Positions 63,780-64,000 of a DNA stretch of 64,000 bases are shown here, one piece after another. This DNA is from Ridgeia piscesae (lineage: Eukaryota > Annelida > Polychaeta > Sabellida > Siboglinidae). Made by a program: the position numbers and the translations under genes. The stretch spans positions 125,001-189,000 of the forward strand of contig JAODUO010000571.1 of assembly GCA_025642075.2 (NCBI GenBank), written 5' to 3'. A model generated the notes under the pieces. That model worked only from the letters and a program-made list of their open reading frames with translations. It did not search any database and had not been told where the DNA came from. How positions within the stretch are numbered: the first letter of the stretch is position 1; every line of letters begins with the position of its first letter.

Positions 63780-64000
63780 TATATCATATGTGTTTAACGT
63801 TGAATGTGGTGACCAGAAGAAGATGTTCAAGATTGTCGCCAAGTTCCCACGTACCAATAATGACACTCCACTTCCACCGTGTGACTCATTCAAGACATTT
63901 GCAGAGCAATTTTCAGATCCTTTCTCGGACAAAATCTCGACATTCTGGTCCGTACTTATTCAAAATGTTAACAACATAGAAATCTACACTGACGGTGAAC
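63780..64000 (+). mobile_element. L2/CR1-like LINE linker fragment, cut by window end
   Basis: Plus-strand frame with KKMFKIVAKFPR, PLPPCDSFKTFAEQFSDPFS and DKISTFWSVL, the region between endonuclease and RT in L2/CR1-type ORF2. Continues beyond 64000. Confidence 0.75.

Overview
The window is animal nuclear DNA. Host genes are split by introns, most of the sequence is non-coding, and simple repeats (TA, CA, CT and pentamers) and broken non-LTR retrotransposons are everywhere. RTE, CR1/L2/Rex-like and jockey-like LINE remnants, tRNA-derived SINEs, MULE-type and long-TIR DNA transposons and several minisatellites fit a marine bilaterian invertebrate. I cannot name the species from sequence alone.

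The recognisable host genes are three Cys-loop (pentameric ligand-gated ion channel) receptors of the glycine/glutamate-gated chloride channel type. Gene 1 (+ strand, 40603-55731) can be rebuilt in full from nine exons whose phases all match, giving about 490 residues with signal peptide, Cys-loop, second loop-C cysteine pair, an anion-type PAR motif before M2, and M1-M4. Gene 2 (- strand, 61270-62242) shows only its last two exons (M3 and M4) and runs off the right edge. Gene 3 (- strand, 2986-6103) shows four ligand-binding-domain exons; its membrane exons would lie beyond the left edge. The 68-, 83- and 138-nt exons (genes 1 and 3) and the 147-nt exon (genes 1 and 2) have identical lengths, so these are duplicated paralogs.

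Layout: 1-2750 broken RTE LINE (-). 2750-6110 gene 3 exons with LINE and microsatellite insertions. 6380-8430 two LINE remnants, one carrying a 59-bp minisatellite. 8719-14040 RTE copies, one split by a 2.4-kb TIR element at a readable empty site, with a SINE in front. 14-16.2 kb little of note. 16293-18212 TIR element built from palindromic motifs. 18603-19440 exons of a PIF1-like helicase, apparently frameshifted. 19770-20178 very long CA tract. 21.9-30.5 kb foldback element, MULE transposase pieces and a jockey-like LINE. 30588-35707 region bounded by matching inverted ends that contains a LINE broken by an inverted array of ~360-bp repeats. 36-40.4 kb SINE-like repeats, a pentamer satellite and a composite LINE repeat. 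40.6-55.7 kb gene 1, its introns loaded with repeats. 56-60.6 kb the inverted partner of the composite repeat and a LINE. 61.2-64 kb gene 2, a 43-bp minisatellite and the start of another LINE piece.

The most unusual structure is in intron 7 of gene 1. A ~54-bp minisatellite there is made of repeated copies of the 3' splice acceptor plus the first ~25 nt of the next exon, so a row of decoy acceptors lies directly upstream of the real one. Each readable decoy leads to a stop codon after about eight codons.
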